A stretch of 64,000 nt of DNA from an uncultured Pelagibacteraceae bacterium (GCA_902566705.1 CACFJT010000004.1:1-64000); one strand, 5' to 3'; positions 38,617-48,448 are shown, counted from the stretch's first letter. Numbers and translations: made by a program. Notes: generated from the sequence alone by a model not told the origin.

Positions 38617-39873
38617 ATGAAAAAACTAATAATTGCTTTAATTACATTAGCGTTCACATCTACTTCATCAATCGCAGGACCTAAGATAGAGGTATTGCAC
38701 TGGTGGACGTCTGGAGGGGAAGCTGCTGCACTTAAAGTTTTAAAAGATGATTTTGCTGCAAATGGTGGTGAATGGATGGACATGCCTGTAACAGGTGGTG
38801 GTGGAGACGCTGCTAACGTTGCTTTAAAAGCAAGAATAGTTGCTGGTGATCCTCCTTCAGCATCTCAAATTAAAGGTCCTACAATTCAAGAGTATGACCA
38901 AGAAGGTGTTGTGGCTCCATATAATATTGATCCAATTGCTCAATCTGAAGGTTGGGATAAACTTTTAGATCCGATGATTGCTGCTGTACATAAATGTCAA
39001 AATAACAGTGGACCATATTGTGCTGCACCAGTTAACATTCATAGAATTGACTGGATGTGGGCAAACAAAGCTGTATTTGACGCTAATGGTATTTCAGTTC
39101 CAACAACTTGGGATGAAGTAAATGCTGCTGCAGAAAAATTAAAAGCTGCAGGAATAATTCCATTTGCTCACGGTGGTCAAGCTTGGCAAGATGCTACAGT
39201 ATTTGAAGCAGTTGCTATGGGTATTGGTGGAAATAATTATTACAAAAACTGTTATGTTGATCTAAAAGAAAGTTGTTTAAGAAGTGAGACTACAGTTAAA
39301 GTTTTTGATCAAATGAGAAAACTTCAAAGTTATACTGATGAAGGTAGTCCAGGAAGAGACTGGAACGTTGCTACTGGAATGGTAATTGAGGGAAAAGCTG
39401 GTTTCCAAATAATGGGTGACTGGGCAAAAGGTGAATTTACAGCTGCTGGAAAAGTTCCAGGTGTAGATTACTACTGTGCTCCTACGCCTTCAAATAATGG
39501 ATATTTATACAATGTAGATAGCTTCATATTCTACAAAACTAGTGATCCAGAAAAACAAGAGGGTCAAAAACTACTAGCAAAACTTATGATGGGTAAAAAC
39601 TTCCAAAAAGTATTTAACCTATACAAAGGTTCAATCCCAGCTAGACTAGATGTTCCAATGGATGAGTTTGATAAATGTGCGAAAACTTCTAACTCTGATA
39701 TAAAAACAGCTGGTGCTAGTGGCGGATTAGTTCCAAGTTTTGCTCATGGTATGGCTCAAGGAAATACTATGAAAGCTGCACTTCAAGATATTATTACAGA
39801 ACACTTCAATTCTGATATGTCTTCAGTAGACGCTGCGAATGCTTTAGCTGACTCAGTTTTAGCAAATATGTAG
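38617..39873 (+). CDS. Carbohydrate ABC transporter substrate-binding protein (family 1)
   Basis: Signal peptide; VLHWWTSGGEAAALKVLKDDFAANGGEW, GDPPSASQIKGP, GDWAKGEF. Confidence 0.95.
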   Translation: MKKLIIALITLAFTSTSSIAGPKIEVLHWWTSGGEAAALKVLKDDFAANGGEWMDMPVTGGGGDAANVALKARIVAGDPPSASQIKGPTIQEYDQEGVVAPYNIDPIAQSEGWDKLLDPMIAAVHKCQNNSGPYCAAPVNIHRIDWMWANKAVFDANGISVPTTWDEVNAAAEKLKAAGIIPFAHGGQAWQDATVFEAVAMGIGGNNYYKNCYVDLKESCLRSETTVKVFDQMRKLQSYTDEGSPGRDWNVATGMVIEGKAGFQIMGDWAKGEFTAAGKVPGVDYYCAPTPSNNGYLYNVDSFIFYKTSDPEKQEGQKLLAKLMMGKNFQKVFNLYKGSIPARLDVPMDEFDKCAKTSNSDIKTAGASGGLVPSFAHGMAQGNTMKAALQDIITEHFNSDMSSVDAANALADSVLANM

Positions 39874-39888
39874 TTCATAAAAAATTAA

Positions 39889-39920
39889 AAGGCCACTTTT
39901 GATTAAGTGGCCTTTTTTTT
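39889..39920 (+). terminator. Intrinsic terminator between binding-protein and permease genes
   Basis: GGCCACTT-TTGATT-AAGTGGCC followed by 8 T. Confidence 0.93.
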
Positions 39921-39944
39921 AAATCTTAATAAAAAATATTTATA

Positions 39945-40820
39945 ATGTTTAAGTGGTTAGAAAAAAATTTGCCTAAAATTGTAATGGCTCCAGCAGTAGG
40001 TTTAATTGGTTGGTTTGTTTATGGATTTGTACTTTGGACTTTATATATATCTTTTACAAATTCTAAAATTTTACCAAAGTACGAACTATGGGGTTTTGGA
40101 CAATATGAGAAACTTTGGGCATCAAGGAAATGGCTTATAGCAGTAGACAACTTACTTATATTTACAGCTCTTTTTTTAATTTTCTGTGTGGTGATTGGAA
40201 TTATTCTTGCAATATTTTTGGATCAAAAAATTAGAGCAGAGGGTTTATTAAGAACAATTTATTTATACCCAATGGCTCTGTCATTCATTGTTACAGGAAC
40301 TGCATGGAAATGGATATTAAATCCAACTTTAGGTATACAAAAAATGTTTAGAGATTGGGGTTTTGAGGACTTTACCTTTGATTGGTTGGTAGATAGAGAA
40401 ATGGCAATTTATACCATAGTAATAGCAGGTGTTTGGCAATCTGCAGGTTTTGTAATGGCGTTATTTCTAGCAGGATTAAGATCAGTTGAGGACGAAATTG
40501 TTAAGGCTGCAAAAATAGATGGTGCAAGTCTATTTACAGTTTACTGGAAGATTTTACTACCAATGATGAGACCAGTTTTTTTTACAAGTTTTGTAATTTT
40601 AGTTCATATATCCATAAAAAGTTATGATCTTATAGTGGCATTAACTCAAGGTGGACCAGGTATTTCTACAACTATGCCTGCGTTGTATATGACACAAACA
40701 GCATTTCACAAAAGTCAGGTTGGTTTATCTGCTGCAAGTGCGATGATGATGTTTATGGCTGTAGCTGCTGTAATTATTCCATATTTATATTCAGAGTTAA
40801 GGAGAGAAAATGCAAGGTAA
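39945..40820 (+). CDS. Sugar ABC transporter permease (MalF/UgpA type)
   Basis: EAA-loop EIVKAAKIDGASLFTVYWKILLPMMRP; TQGGPGISTT. Confidence 0.95.
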   Translation: MFKWLEKNLPKIVMAPAVGLIGWFVYGFVLWTLYISFTNSKILPKYELWGFGQYEKLWASRKWLIAVDNLLIFTALFLIFCVVIGIILAIFLDQKIRAEGLLRTIYLYPMALSFIVTGTAWKWILNPTLGIQKMFRDWGFEDFTFDWLVDREMAIYTIVIAGVWQSAGFVMALFLAGLRSVEDEIVKAAKIDGASLFTVYWKILLPMMRPVFFTSFVILVHISIKSYDLIVALTQGGPGISTTMPALYMTQTAFHKSQVGLSAASAMMMFMAVAAVIIPYLYSELRRENAR

Positions 40821-41715
40821 TTTAAAATCATCTTCTTACCAACAATTAGAGCAAAAATCTAAATATACAAACATGTTTTTGAGGTGGTTCTTGTATTTTA
40901 TATTAATTGTTTTTGCTTCTTATTTCATTTTTCCTCTTTATGTTATGGTAGTTACTTCTTTAAAAACAATGGAAGAGATCCGTCAAGGAACTCTTTTAAG
41001 TTGGCCAAACGGATTAAATTTAGAATCTTGGGCTGTTGCATGGGGAGGTCGAGGTTATGGAGCCGGTGACACTTTTTTAAGACCATATTTTTGGAATTCA
41101 ATAAAGATGGTTGTGCCAGCAGTATTTTTTTCAACATTTATTGGAGCGATGACGGGTTATGTTTTAACTAAATGGAGATTTAAAGGAGATCAGTGGGTTT
41201 TCCTTTTTTTATTATTTGGATGTTTCATACCTTTTCAAGCAATATTACTACCAATGGCCAGAACCCTTGGAGTATTAGGAATTTCAAATTCAGTAATTGG
41301 GTTAGTTTTAGTTCATACAGTTTATGGAATACCTTTTACTACATTATTTTTTAGAAATTATTATATTTCTGTTCCAACAGAATTAGTTAAAGCTGCCAGA
41401 ATAGATGGAGCTGGGTTTTTTAAAATATTTTTCAAAATTTTACTTCCAATATCAGCGCCAATTATTGTCGTAACTGTAATTTGGCAGTTTACACAAATAT
41501 GGAATGATTTTTTATTTGGATCAACTTTCTCATTTGGAGAGGCAGCACCTATACAGGTTGCATTAAATAATATGGTTTTGTCAAGTACAAGTGTAAAAGA
41601 ATATAATGTAGATATGGCTTCAGCTATTATAGCCGGCATTCCAACACTTATAGTTTATGTATTAGCAGGTAAATATTTTATTAGAGGATTAACTTCAGGA
41701 GCAGTGAAAGGATAA
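40810..41715 (+). CDS. Sugar ABC transporter permease (MalG/UgpE type)
   Basis: ELVKAARIDGAGFFKIFFKILLPISAPI; IWNDFLFGSTF. Confidence 0.95.
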   Translation: MQGNLKSSSYQQLEQKSKYTNMFLRWFLYFILIVFASYFIFPLYVMVVTSLKTMEEIRQGTLLSWPNGLNLESWAVAWGGRGYGAGDTFLRPYFWNSIKMVVPAVFFSTFIGAMTGYVLTKWRFKGDQWVFLFLLFGCFIPFQAILLPMARTLGVLGISNSVIGLVLVHTVYGIPFTTLFFRNYYISVPTELVKAARIDGAGFFKIFFKILLPISAPIIVVTVIWQFTQIWNDFLFGSTFSFGEAAPIQVALNNMVLSSTSVKEYNVDMASAIIAGIPTLIVYVLAGKYFIRGLTSGAVKG

Positions 41716-41717
41716 TA

Positions 41718-42812
41718 ATGAAAACATTAAAAATTGAAGAGCTATCAAAAAACTTTGGATCGACTGAGGTTTTAAAAAAAATTAATTTAGAAATAGATGA
41801 AGGAAATTTCCTAGTTCTTTTAGGACCATCTGGATGCGGAAAATCAACCTTATTAAATATTATTGCAGGATTAGAAACGATTAATGAAGGTGATGTTTTT
41901 ATTGATGATTATAATGTTAGCAAAGTAGAGCCAAAAGACCGGAATATTGCTATGGTTTTTCAATCTTACGCTCTGTATCCATCTATGAATGTTAAGGAGA
42001 ATATGATTTTTGGTCTTAAACAGGCAAAAACATCTAAGGAAAAAATACAAGAACAGTTAGAAAAAGTCTCAAAATTTCTTCAGGTAGATCAATTGTTAGA
42101 GAGAAAACCTTCTCAATTATCTGGAGGACAACGACAACGTGTTGCTATTGGTAGAGCTCTCGTAAGGGAACCAAGAATATTTTTGTTTGACGAACCTTTA
42201 TCTAACTTAGATGCAAAGCTACGGGTTGAAATGAGGAGAGAAATAAAAAAACTTCATCAACAACTAAAAACAACAGTTGTTTATGTGACCCATGATCAAA
42301 CAGAGGCAATGAGTTTGGGTACTAACATTGCAATTATGAATCATGGAGTAATTCAACAAAATGATACTCCTGAAAAAATTTACAACAAGCCAAGCAACAC
42401 TTTTGTTGCAGACTTTATTGGATCTCCATCAATGAATCTTATTAAGGGGATCTTAAAAGAAAATTCAGGAGACTTATTATTTACAGTGGGTGGATCAAAT
42501 TTAGAAATTCCAATAAGAGATTATGATTTTAAAGATAAATTAAATTTAAATAATAAAGAAGTTTTCTTTGGTATAAGACCAGAACATATATTTTTTAAAA
42601 AATTTAATGAAAGTGATTTTGAAATTAATTTAAGAGCAGATCTAAGTGAGTACATAGGTCATGAGCAAATAATGACATTTGATTATGCAAATCAAGAAGT
42701 TTTAGCTAAATTTCCATCTACAATTAAAATAGATCTGGGGAAAGAAACAAAATTATATTTTGATTTAACTCAAGCATCTTTATTTGACGCTCAAACAGAG
42801 GAAAGAATATAG
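41718..42812 (+). CDS. Sugar ABC transporter ATPase (UgpC/MalK type)
   Basis: GPSGCGKSTLLNIIAGLE, LSGGQRQRVAIGRALVR, FDEPLSNLDAKLRVEMR, GIRPEHIF. Confidence 0.96.
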   Translation: MKTLKIEELSKNFGSTEVLKKINLEIDEGNFLVLLGPSGCGKSTLLNIIAGLETINEGDVFIDDYNVSKVEPKDRNIAMVFQSYALYPSMNVKENMIFGLKQAKTSKEKIQEQLEKVSKFLQVDQLLERKPSQLSGGQRQRVAIGRALVREPRIFLFDEPLSNLDAKLRVEMRREIKKLHQQLKTTVVYVTHDQTEAMSLGTNIAIMNHGVIQQNDTPEKIYNKPSNTFVADFIGSPSMNLIKGILKENSGDLLFTVGGSNLEIPIRDYDFKDKLNLNNKEVFFGIRPEHIFFKKFNESDFEINLRADLSEYIGHEQIMTFDYANQEVLAKFPSTIKIDLGKETKLYFDLTQASLFDAQTEERI

Positions 42813-42813
42813 T

Positions 42814-43575
42814 ATGAAAGTAAAATATTCAGATTTAAAAAATAAGAGAATATTTATAACTGGTGGAGGTTCAGGAATAGGAGCATCAATTGTTGAGCAT
42901 TTTTGTGAGCAAGGAAGCGAAGTTCATTTTGTTGATATTAATTTAAAAGAAACAAGGAAATTATTAAACAAAATAAAAAAAAATAAATTTAGATTACCGA
43001 CATTTATAGAGTGTAATTTATTAGATATTAATAAATTAGAAAAAATTATTAAAAAAATTATTTCTACCAAAGGACCAATACATGCTTTAATTAACAATGC
43101 AGCCAACGATGATAGGCATACTACAGATCAGGTTGATGAAAAATATTGGCAAAATAGAATGGATGTAAATTTAAAACATTATTTCTTTGCTGCAAAGGCA
43201 GTTATAAAAGGAATGAAAAAAATTAAAGCAGGATCTATTGTAAATTTAAGTTCAGTCTCATGGATGTTAGGAGAAGGAGATAAAGTAGTTTATGAAACGG
43301 CTAAATCTGCTGTTGTAGGTTTAACAAGATCATTTGCTCAAGAATATGGAAAATACAATATTAGAACAAATTCAGTTGTACCTGGTTCAATTGCAACTGA
43401 AAGACAAATTAAACATTGGTTAACACCAAAATATAAAAAGCTTATCTTGGACAGCCAAGCTTTAAAAAGACAGTTAAAACCAAACGATGTAGCTCAGTTA
43501 GTGATGTTTTTAGCGTCAGATCAATCATCTGGATGTACAAAACAAAGCTTTATTGTTGATGGTGGTATAACTTGA
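42814..43575 (+). CDS. SDR-family oxidoreductase; ATG at 42814 preferred
   Basis: FITGGGSGIGASIVEHF, NNAANDDRH, YETAKSAVVGLTRSFAQEYG. Confidence 0.93.
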   Translation: MKVKYSDLKNKRIFITGGGSGIGASIVEHFCEQGSEVHFVDINLKETRKLLNKIKKNKFRLPTFIECNLLDINKLEKIIKKIISTKGPIHALINNAANDDRHTTDQVDEKYWQNRMDVNLKHYFFAAKAVIKGMKKIKAGSIVNLSSVSWMLGEGDKVVYETAKSAVVGLTRSFAQEYGKYNIRTNSVVPGSIATERQIKHWLTPKYKKLILDSQALKRQLKPNDVAQLVMFLASDQSSGCTKQSFIVDGGIT

Positions 43576-43580
43576 TCTAG

Positions 43581-44549
43581 GTGAAAGTTGAAAGCTCTAC
43601 AATTCAAAATAAATTTCTAAGAGTTCAAACTCTTAATTATGGTTCTAGTCTTTTTGAAGTTTATCACAAGAAAAAGAAAATAAATTTAATTTTAAATTTA
43701 GGATCAAAAAAAAACTATCTTTACAAACACCCAAGTGTTGGATCGACATGTGGTAGATATGCAGGTAGAATTTCTAATGCAAAATTTAAAATAGGTAATA
43801 AAAATTTTTTTTTAAATGCAAATGAGGGAAAAAATATACTTCATGGTGGTAAAGTTGGTTTTTCAATTCTCCCGTGGACAAAATTAAATCAAACAAAAGA
43901 CAAAATAGTATATCAAATCCATTCAACAGATAAAGATCAGGGATTTCCAGGCAATTTAATTGTCAATTGTACTTATCAATTAAGAAATAAATTTCTCATT
44001 ATAAAATATGAATATAAATCTAATAAAAGTACTCATGTTAATTTAACTAATCATAGTTATTGGAATTTAGAACAAAATAAAAAAAATATGATTTATAACC
44101 ATGAGTTAAAATTAAACTCATCTAAATACCTTCAAATAAATAAAAATTATATCCCAACTGGTAGATTTAAAAATATAAAAAAATCTATTTACGATTTTTC
44201 AAAATTTGAAAACATTGAAAAAAAGTTAGTTTATTTTAAAAATAAAAAGCTTGATACTAAATTTAAAGGTTTTGATACTACTTTTATTATAAAAAAAAAT
44301 ATAAGAAATTATGTTGGAACTTTAAAAAATAATAATACTAATATTCAAGTTGATTTTTTTTCAAATTTACCTGGCGTTCAACTATATTCAGCACAAAATC
44401 TAAATTACAAAAAAAGATTATTTCCTTATCAAGGCATTTGTTTAGAAACACAATATTTTCCTGATACACCTAATAAAAAAAACTTTCCAAGCACTTTAAT
44501 TAAACCTAATAAAATGTATACATGCTTTACAAAAATCAAAATTAGTTAA
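43581..44549 (+). CDS. Aldose 1-epimerase (GalM-like), GTG start
   Basis: VGSTCGRYAGRISNAKFKIG, LHGGKVGFS, LTNHSYWNL, CLETQYFPDTPNKKNFPSTL. Confidence 0.93.
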   Translation: MKVESSTIQNKFLRVQTLNYGSSLFEVYHKKKKINLILNLGSKKNYLYKHPSVGSTCGRYAGRISNAKFKIGNKNFFLNANEGKNILHGGKVGFSILPWTKLNQTKDKIVYQIHSTDKDQGFPGNLIVNCTYQLRNKFLIIKYEYKSNKSTHVNLTNHSYWNLEQNKKNMIYNHELKLNSSKYLQINKNYIPTGRFKNIKKSIYDFSKFENIEKKLVYFKNKKLDTKFKGFDTTFIIKKNIRNYVGTLKNNNTNIQVDFFSNLPGVQLYSAQNLNYKKRLFPYQGICLETQYFPDTPNKKNFPSTLIKPNKMYTCFTKIKIS

Positions 44550-44552
44550 TTT

Positions 44553-45590
44553 ATGTGTAAAAGAATAAATATTTCAATTGTTGGAACAGGATTAATGGGT
44601 TTACAACATATAAAAGCTATTCAAAAATCAAAGAAAGCAAATCTTCATTCAATAGTAGATATTAGCAATAATGCAAAAAATTTATCAAAAAAATTTAAAA
44701 TTCCATTGTATTCAAATGTATCAGATCTTTTAAACTCAAAAAAACTTGATGCTGTAATAGTTGCTACTCCTAATCAATTGCATGAAAAACATACTGTAAG
44801 TTTTTTAAAAAATAAAATACCTGTCTTGTTAGAAAAACCTATTTCAGACAACATTCAATCTGCAAAAAAAATTATAGTTAGTGCCTATAAGAATAAAACT
44901 CCATTGCTAATTGGATATCATCGTAGACACAATTCAATAGTCTCTAAAGTAAAAGAAGTTATTGACAAAGGCAAATTAGGTAAAATTGTTTCTGCAAACG
45001 TTTTGTGTTGGTTGTATAAACACAAAGCATATTATAAAGAAAAATGGAGAGTTAGCAAAGGTGGTGGGCCTTTAGGCATTAATTTAGTTCATGACATTGA
45101 TATGATTTGTTATTTATTGGGTTCAATAAAATATGTTCAAGCATTTACAACAAATATAACCAGAAAATTTAAAGTAGAAGATACAGCTACAATAAGCTTG
45201 GTCTTTAATTCAGGAGCACTTTGTACACTAAATTTATCAGATACAATTGTTGCACCATGGAGTTATGAATTAACTGCCGGAGAAAATCCTGCATACCCAA
45301 TTACAAACCAGTCTGCATATATGATTGGAGGCACAAAAGGTTCTTTACAGTTTCCTAATCTTAAATTTTGGTTCTATAAAAAAGAACGAAGCTGGTGGAA
45401 AAAGATTTTTGTTAATGAAGATAAAAACAAAAAAGATGACAATACATTAGTAAACCAAATTGACCATTTTGCTGATGTAGTGACTAAAAAAGCCAAACCA
45501 AAAGTGAATGGTAATGATGGTTTAACTTCTCTCAAAATTTTTGCAGCAATAACTAAAAGTGCAAAAACTGGTAAAAAAGTAAGAATATAA
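44553..45590 (+). CDS. Gfo/Idh/MocA oxidoreductase
   Basis: IVGTGLMGLQHIKAIQ, LLEKPISDN, IGYHRRHNSIV, GGGPLGINLVHDIDMICYLLG. Confidence 0.93.
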   Translation: MCKRINISIVGTGLMGLQHIKAIQKSKKANLHSIVDISNNAKNLSKKFKIPLYSNVSDLLNSKKLDAVIVATPNQLHEKHTVSFLKNKIPVLLEKPISDNIQSAKKIIVSAYKNKTPLLIGYHRRHNSIVSKVKEVIDKGKLGKIVSANVLCWLYKHKAYYKEKWRVSKGGGPLGINLVHDIDMICYLLGSIKYVQAFTTNITRKFKVEDTATISLVFNSGALCTLNLSDTIVAPWSYELTAGENPAYPITNQSAYMIGGTKGSLQFPNLKFWFYKKERSWWKKIFVNEDKNKKDDNTLVNQIDHFADVVTKKAKPKVNGNDGLTSLKIFAAITKSAKTGKKVRI

Positions 45591-45636
45591 AATTTTTATT
45601 AAAATTTAAATCATTCATTGTTTTGACATATTTTAT

Positions 45637-46161
45637 TTGTTAACTTTTTACATGAAAAAAATTATCTTACTTGTTTTATTTAGTTTATTATTTTTCTCAA
45701 ATTCAAATGCTGCATGTGATGATCCTTTAACAGAAGGTGTAGATTATTCTAATTGTAGATTTTCAGACTCTCAAGATTTACAAGGCAGCTTTCTTCCAAA
45801 TTCAAATCTTTCTTTTGCAAGTTTTATTCAAGTAAATTTTGATAAAAGTATTATGATGACATCAAATTTATCATTTGGAACTTTCCCTGAGTCTACATTT
45901 GTAAGAGCTAATCTCTATGAATCAATTTCTATAGGTGCAAACTTTGAAAAAACTAATTTTACTGGAGCTAACTTAACTAGAGTTGATTTTATGGGTGCAA
46001 CATTGATTGAAGCCAATTTTCAAAACTCTAACTTAATGGAAGCTAATTTTACATCATCTAATATTATAAATGCTAATTTTGATGGAGCTAATTTAACTGG
46101 AGCTACTTGGACTAATGGTCAAAAGTGTGGACCAGAGTCGATTGGTACTTGTAAACAATAA
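45637..46161 (+). CDS. Secreted pentapeptide-repeat protein
   Basis: Signal peptide; ANFEKTNFTGANLTRVDFMGATLIEANFQNSNLMEANF... Confidence 0.9.
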   Translation: MLTFYMKKIILLVLFSLLFFSNSNAACDDPLTEGVDYSNCRFSDSQDLQGSFLPNSNLSFASFIQVNFDKSIMMTSNLSFGTFPESTFVRANLYESISIGANFEKTNFTGANLTRVDFMGATLIEANFQNSNLMEANFTSSNIINANFDGANLTGATWTNGQKCGPESIGTCKQ

Positions 46162-46164
46162 TCA

Positions 46165-46458
46165 ATGAATTCCTCAGTAAATACTGATGATGTTATTTTT
46201 AATTTTTTTAAACAAATTTGTGATGAAAAAGATGATCAAAAATGTGTTGAGCTTGGGAAAGAATGGATAAAAGCAATGGAAACAAATTTGTCTGAAATGG
46301 AGAAAAACTTAAATGGAGCCGATTACATTAAACATAAAGATGATATTCAAAGTAACAGAAACCATCTTAAGAGCTTAAAAAATAAAACTTCATCCGAGTG
46401 GAGAGAATACGCTACACAATGTATGATCGATATAATGAACCACAAAAATCAGAAATAA
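46165..46458 (+). CDS. Small hypothetical protein
   Basis: 97-aa ORF directly after pentapeptide gene; no recognised domain. Confidence 0.6.
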   Translation: MNSSVNTDDVIFNFFKQICDEKDDQKCVELGKEWIKAMETNLSEMEKNLNGADYIKHKDDIQSNRNHLKSLKNKTSSEWREYATQCMIDIMNHKNQK

Positions 46459-46509
46459 TTAAATTTTAAAAAGACTTTCCATAATAAAAAAAATGTATTA
46501 AGTATATTA

Positions 46510-46577
46510 ACAAGGGGTGTCTTAACAGACTGAGATCATACCCAAAGAACCTGTCCGGTAATTCAGAAAGGGATAAA
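46510..46577 (+). promoter_or_regulatory. TPP (THI-box) riboswitch
   Basis: GGGGTGTC...ACTGAGA...TACCC...GAACCTG..CCGG.AATTC...AAGGGA core elements in order, just upstream of transporter ATG. Confidence 0.93.
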
Positions 46578-48017
46578 ATGGATAAAACATATTTTTTAAC
46601 TCAATCAACCTCATTAATATTAGTTATTACAATCAGTTTAATATTTGCTTTCTTGGGAATTTTTCATTCTAAAAAATTTAAAGGAATTAATAATTATTTA
46701 ACTGCAAATAGAAACATTGGTTTATTTTCACTTACTACAAGTCTTGTAGCATCAGCTTTAGGAGCCTGGATTCTATTTGGTCCAGTTGCGGCTGCAACAT
46801 GGGGTGGAGTAGGTGCTATTATTGGATATGCATTAGGTACAGCTTTTCCAATGATTTTCTTAATTTATTTTGGAAAAAAAATTAGAAATGAATTTCCAAG
46901 GGGGTCTTCTTTAGTTGAGTTTATGAGAAAGAAATTTAGAAAAAGCCTATTTAAGTTAATTTTGTTAATGACAATCTTTTATATGTTCATTTTTCTTTGT
47001 GCAGAAGTAACGGCGGTTGCTGTATTAATCAATTATATATCTGGAACAGAATTATGGATTACAGCGTTAATAGTTTTGGTAGCTACCTTAAGCTATACTC
47101 TTTATGGGGGATTAAGAGCATCAATATTTACTGATAATATTCAAATGATTGTAATTGGTATTATGCTATTTATTTTAATTTCAATTATTAGTTCCTCTTC
47201 AGGAAATAATTTTTCTTTTAATTTAATTCATGAGAAAAATCCTCAATTATTAAGTTCAAAATATATTCCAGGGTACACTGCTGGATTAACCTTTTTTATT
47301 GCAGTTGCAGCAACCAATTTGTTTCATCAAGGAAATTGGCAAAGAGTATATGCAGCAAAAGATTATCAAACATTAAAAGGGGGTTTGTTAATTTCTTTCT
47401 TTATTATTGTTCCAATTGTTTTCTTAATGGGTTTTATTGGAATGGTTTCATTTTCAATGGATCCATCTATTAGACCTGATTTAGGATTTTTTATTTTATT
47501 ATTAAAAGATCAAACAGAAATTTTGTCCTTATTGATTGTTATCCTTGGTCTTGCATTAACAATTTCGACTGTTGATACTTTGGTTAATGCTATTTCTAGT
47601 TTGTTTGTAGTTGATGGTACAGCAACTTTTAATTTAGATAAAAAAACTAATTATTTAAAAATATCTAAATATTTCATTTTAATATTGTCTGTAATTGCTT
47701 TTGGTGTTGCCTCAAAAGGATTTGATATTTTATATTTATTCTTACTTGCAGATTTATTTTGTTGTGCTTTTGTAGTAACTGTTTTTTATAGTTTCTATAA
47801 CAAAGTTAATGAAAATGTTGCTTATGTTTCAATTATAGTTGGCCTTGTAGCTGGATTTTTAATGTTTCCATTTCCAGATTTTTCCAAAAGTTTATTAGTT
47901 GGAGTAATTTTTCCTACAGATTTTTTTTCACCTTTTATAGCTGAATATTTATTATTTTTATCTTTTTTGATTGCAACTTTCTTGCCTGCAATAATTTTGA
48001 AAACTAAATTTAGATAG
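46578..48017 (+). CDS. thiV: SSS-family transporter, predicted thiamin/HMP-related (ThiV-like)
   Basis: SSS-type membrane protein (TLSYTLYGGLRASIFTDNIQ; NLFHQGNWQRVYAAKD) directly behind TPP riboswitch. Confidence 0.85.
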   Translation: MDKTYFLTQSTSLILVITISLIFAFLGIFHSKKFKGINNYLTANRNIGLFSLTTSLVASALGAWILFGPVAAATWGGVGAIIGYALGTAFPMIFLIYFGKKIRNEFPRGSSLVEFMRKKFRKSLFKLILLMTIFYMFIFLCAEVTAVAVLINYISGTELWITALIVLVATLSYTLYGGLRASIFTDNIQMIVIGIMLFILISIISSSSGNNFSFNLIHEKNPQLLSSKYIPGYTAGLTFFIAVAATNLFHQGNWQRVYAAKDYQTLKGGLLISFFIIVPIVFLMGFIGMVSFSMDPSIRPDLGFFILLLKDQTEILSLLIVILGLALTISTVDTLVNAISSLFVVDGTATFNLDKKTNYLKISKYFILILSVIAFGVASKGFDILYLFLLADLFCCAFVVTVFYSFYNKVNENVAYVSIIVGLVAGFLMFPFPDFSKSLLVGVIFPTDFFSPFIAEYLLFLSFLIATFLPAIILKTKFR

Positions 48018-48378
48018 AGGATTTTAAAGCGTCATATATAAGTTCTTTGGTGGTCTCACCAATACTTCTGTAAACTTCTTTATTATCCTTAAAAATTAAA
48101 AGTGTTGTTTGATATTGAACATTAAAAAATTGAGCAATTTCTTTATTTGTTACATCAAAAGCAAAGTATTCCATATTATCAAAATCTTTTTTTGCTTTTT
48201 TTAGCACTTCCATTTGACCTGCACATGATGAGCAATATTTAATCCAAGAACTTACCACAACAATTTTTCCATCCGATAGAGCTTTATCAAATAATTGTTT
48301 ATTATAAGTTGTTTCTTTACCAGTTGCTTTAGAAGTTAATGCTAATACAAAACAAAGAAATACTAAAAATTTTTTCAT
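48010..48378 (-). CDS. Exported thioredoxin-fold protein with CSSC motif
   Basis: Signal peptide; VVSSWIKYCSSCAGQMEVL...YQTTLLIFKDNKEV. Confidence 0.78.
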   Translation of the reverse strand: MKKFLVFLCFVLALTSKATGKETTYNKQLFDKALSDGKIVVVSSWIKYCSSCAGQMEVLKKAKKDFDNMEYFAFDVTNKEIAQFFNVQYQTTLLIFKDNKEVYRSIGETTKELIYDALKSSI

Positions 48379-48404
48379 AAGTTATTTCATTTATCTGAAA
48401 TTTT

Positions 48405-48427
48405 AATTTATTGTAATACAATAAATT
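48405..48427. promoter_or_regulatory. Perfect inverted repeat AATTTATTGT-AAT-ACAATAAATT in divergent intergenic region
   Basis: 10-bp perfect arms with 3-nt spacer between divergent genes. Confidence 0.5.
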
Positions 48428-48448
48428 GTCTCTATATATGATTATTAA

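Noticed and set aside
41361-41639. 92-aa minus-strand ORF
   Set aside because: Antisense to MalG-type permease; no domain.
12748-45590. Possible integrated phage or plasmid origin for the island
   Set aside because: No integrase, transposase, phage structural genes, tRNA or att-like direct repeats seen.
45904-46120. Periodic short repeats
   Set aside because: Explained by pentapeptide-repeat coding (A(N/D)LxxA units), not a DNA repeat or CRISPR array.
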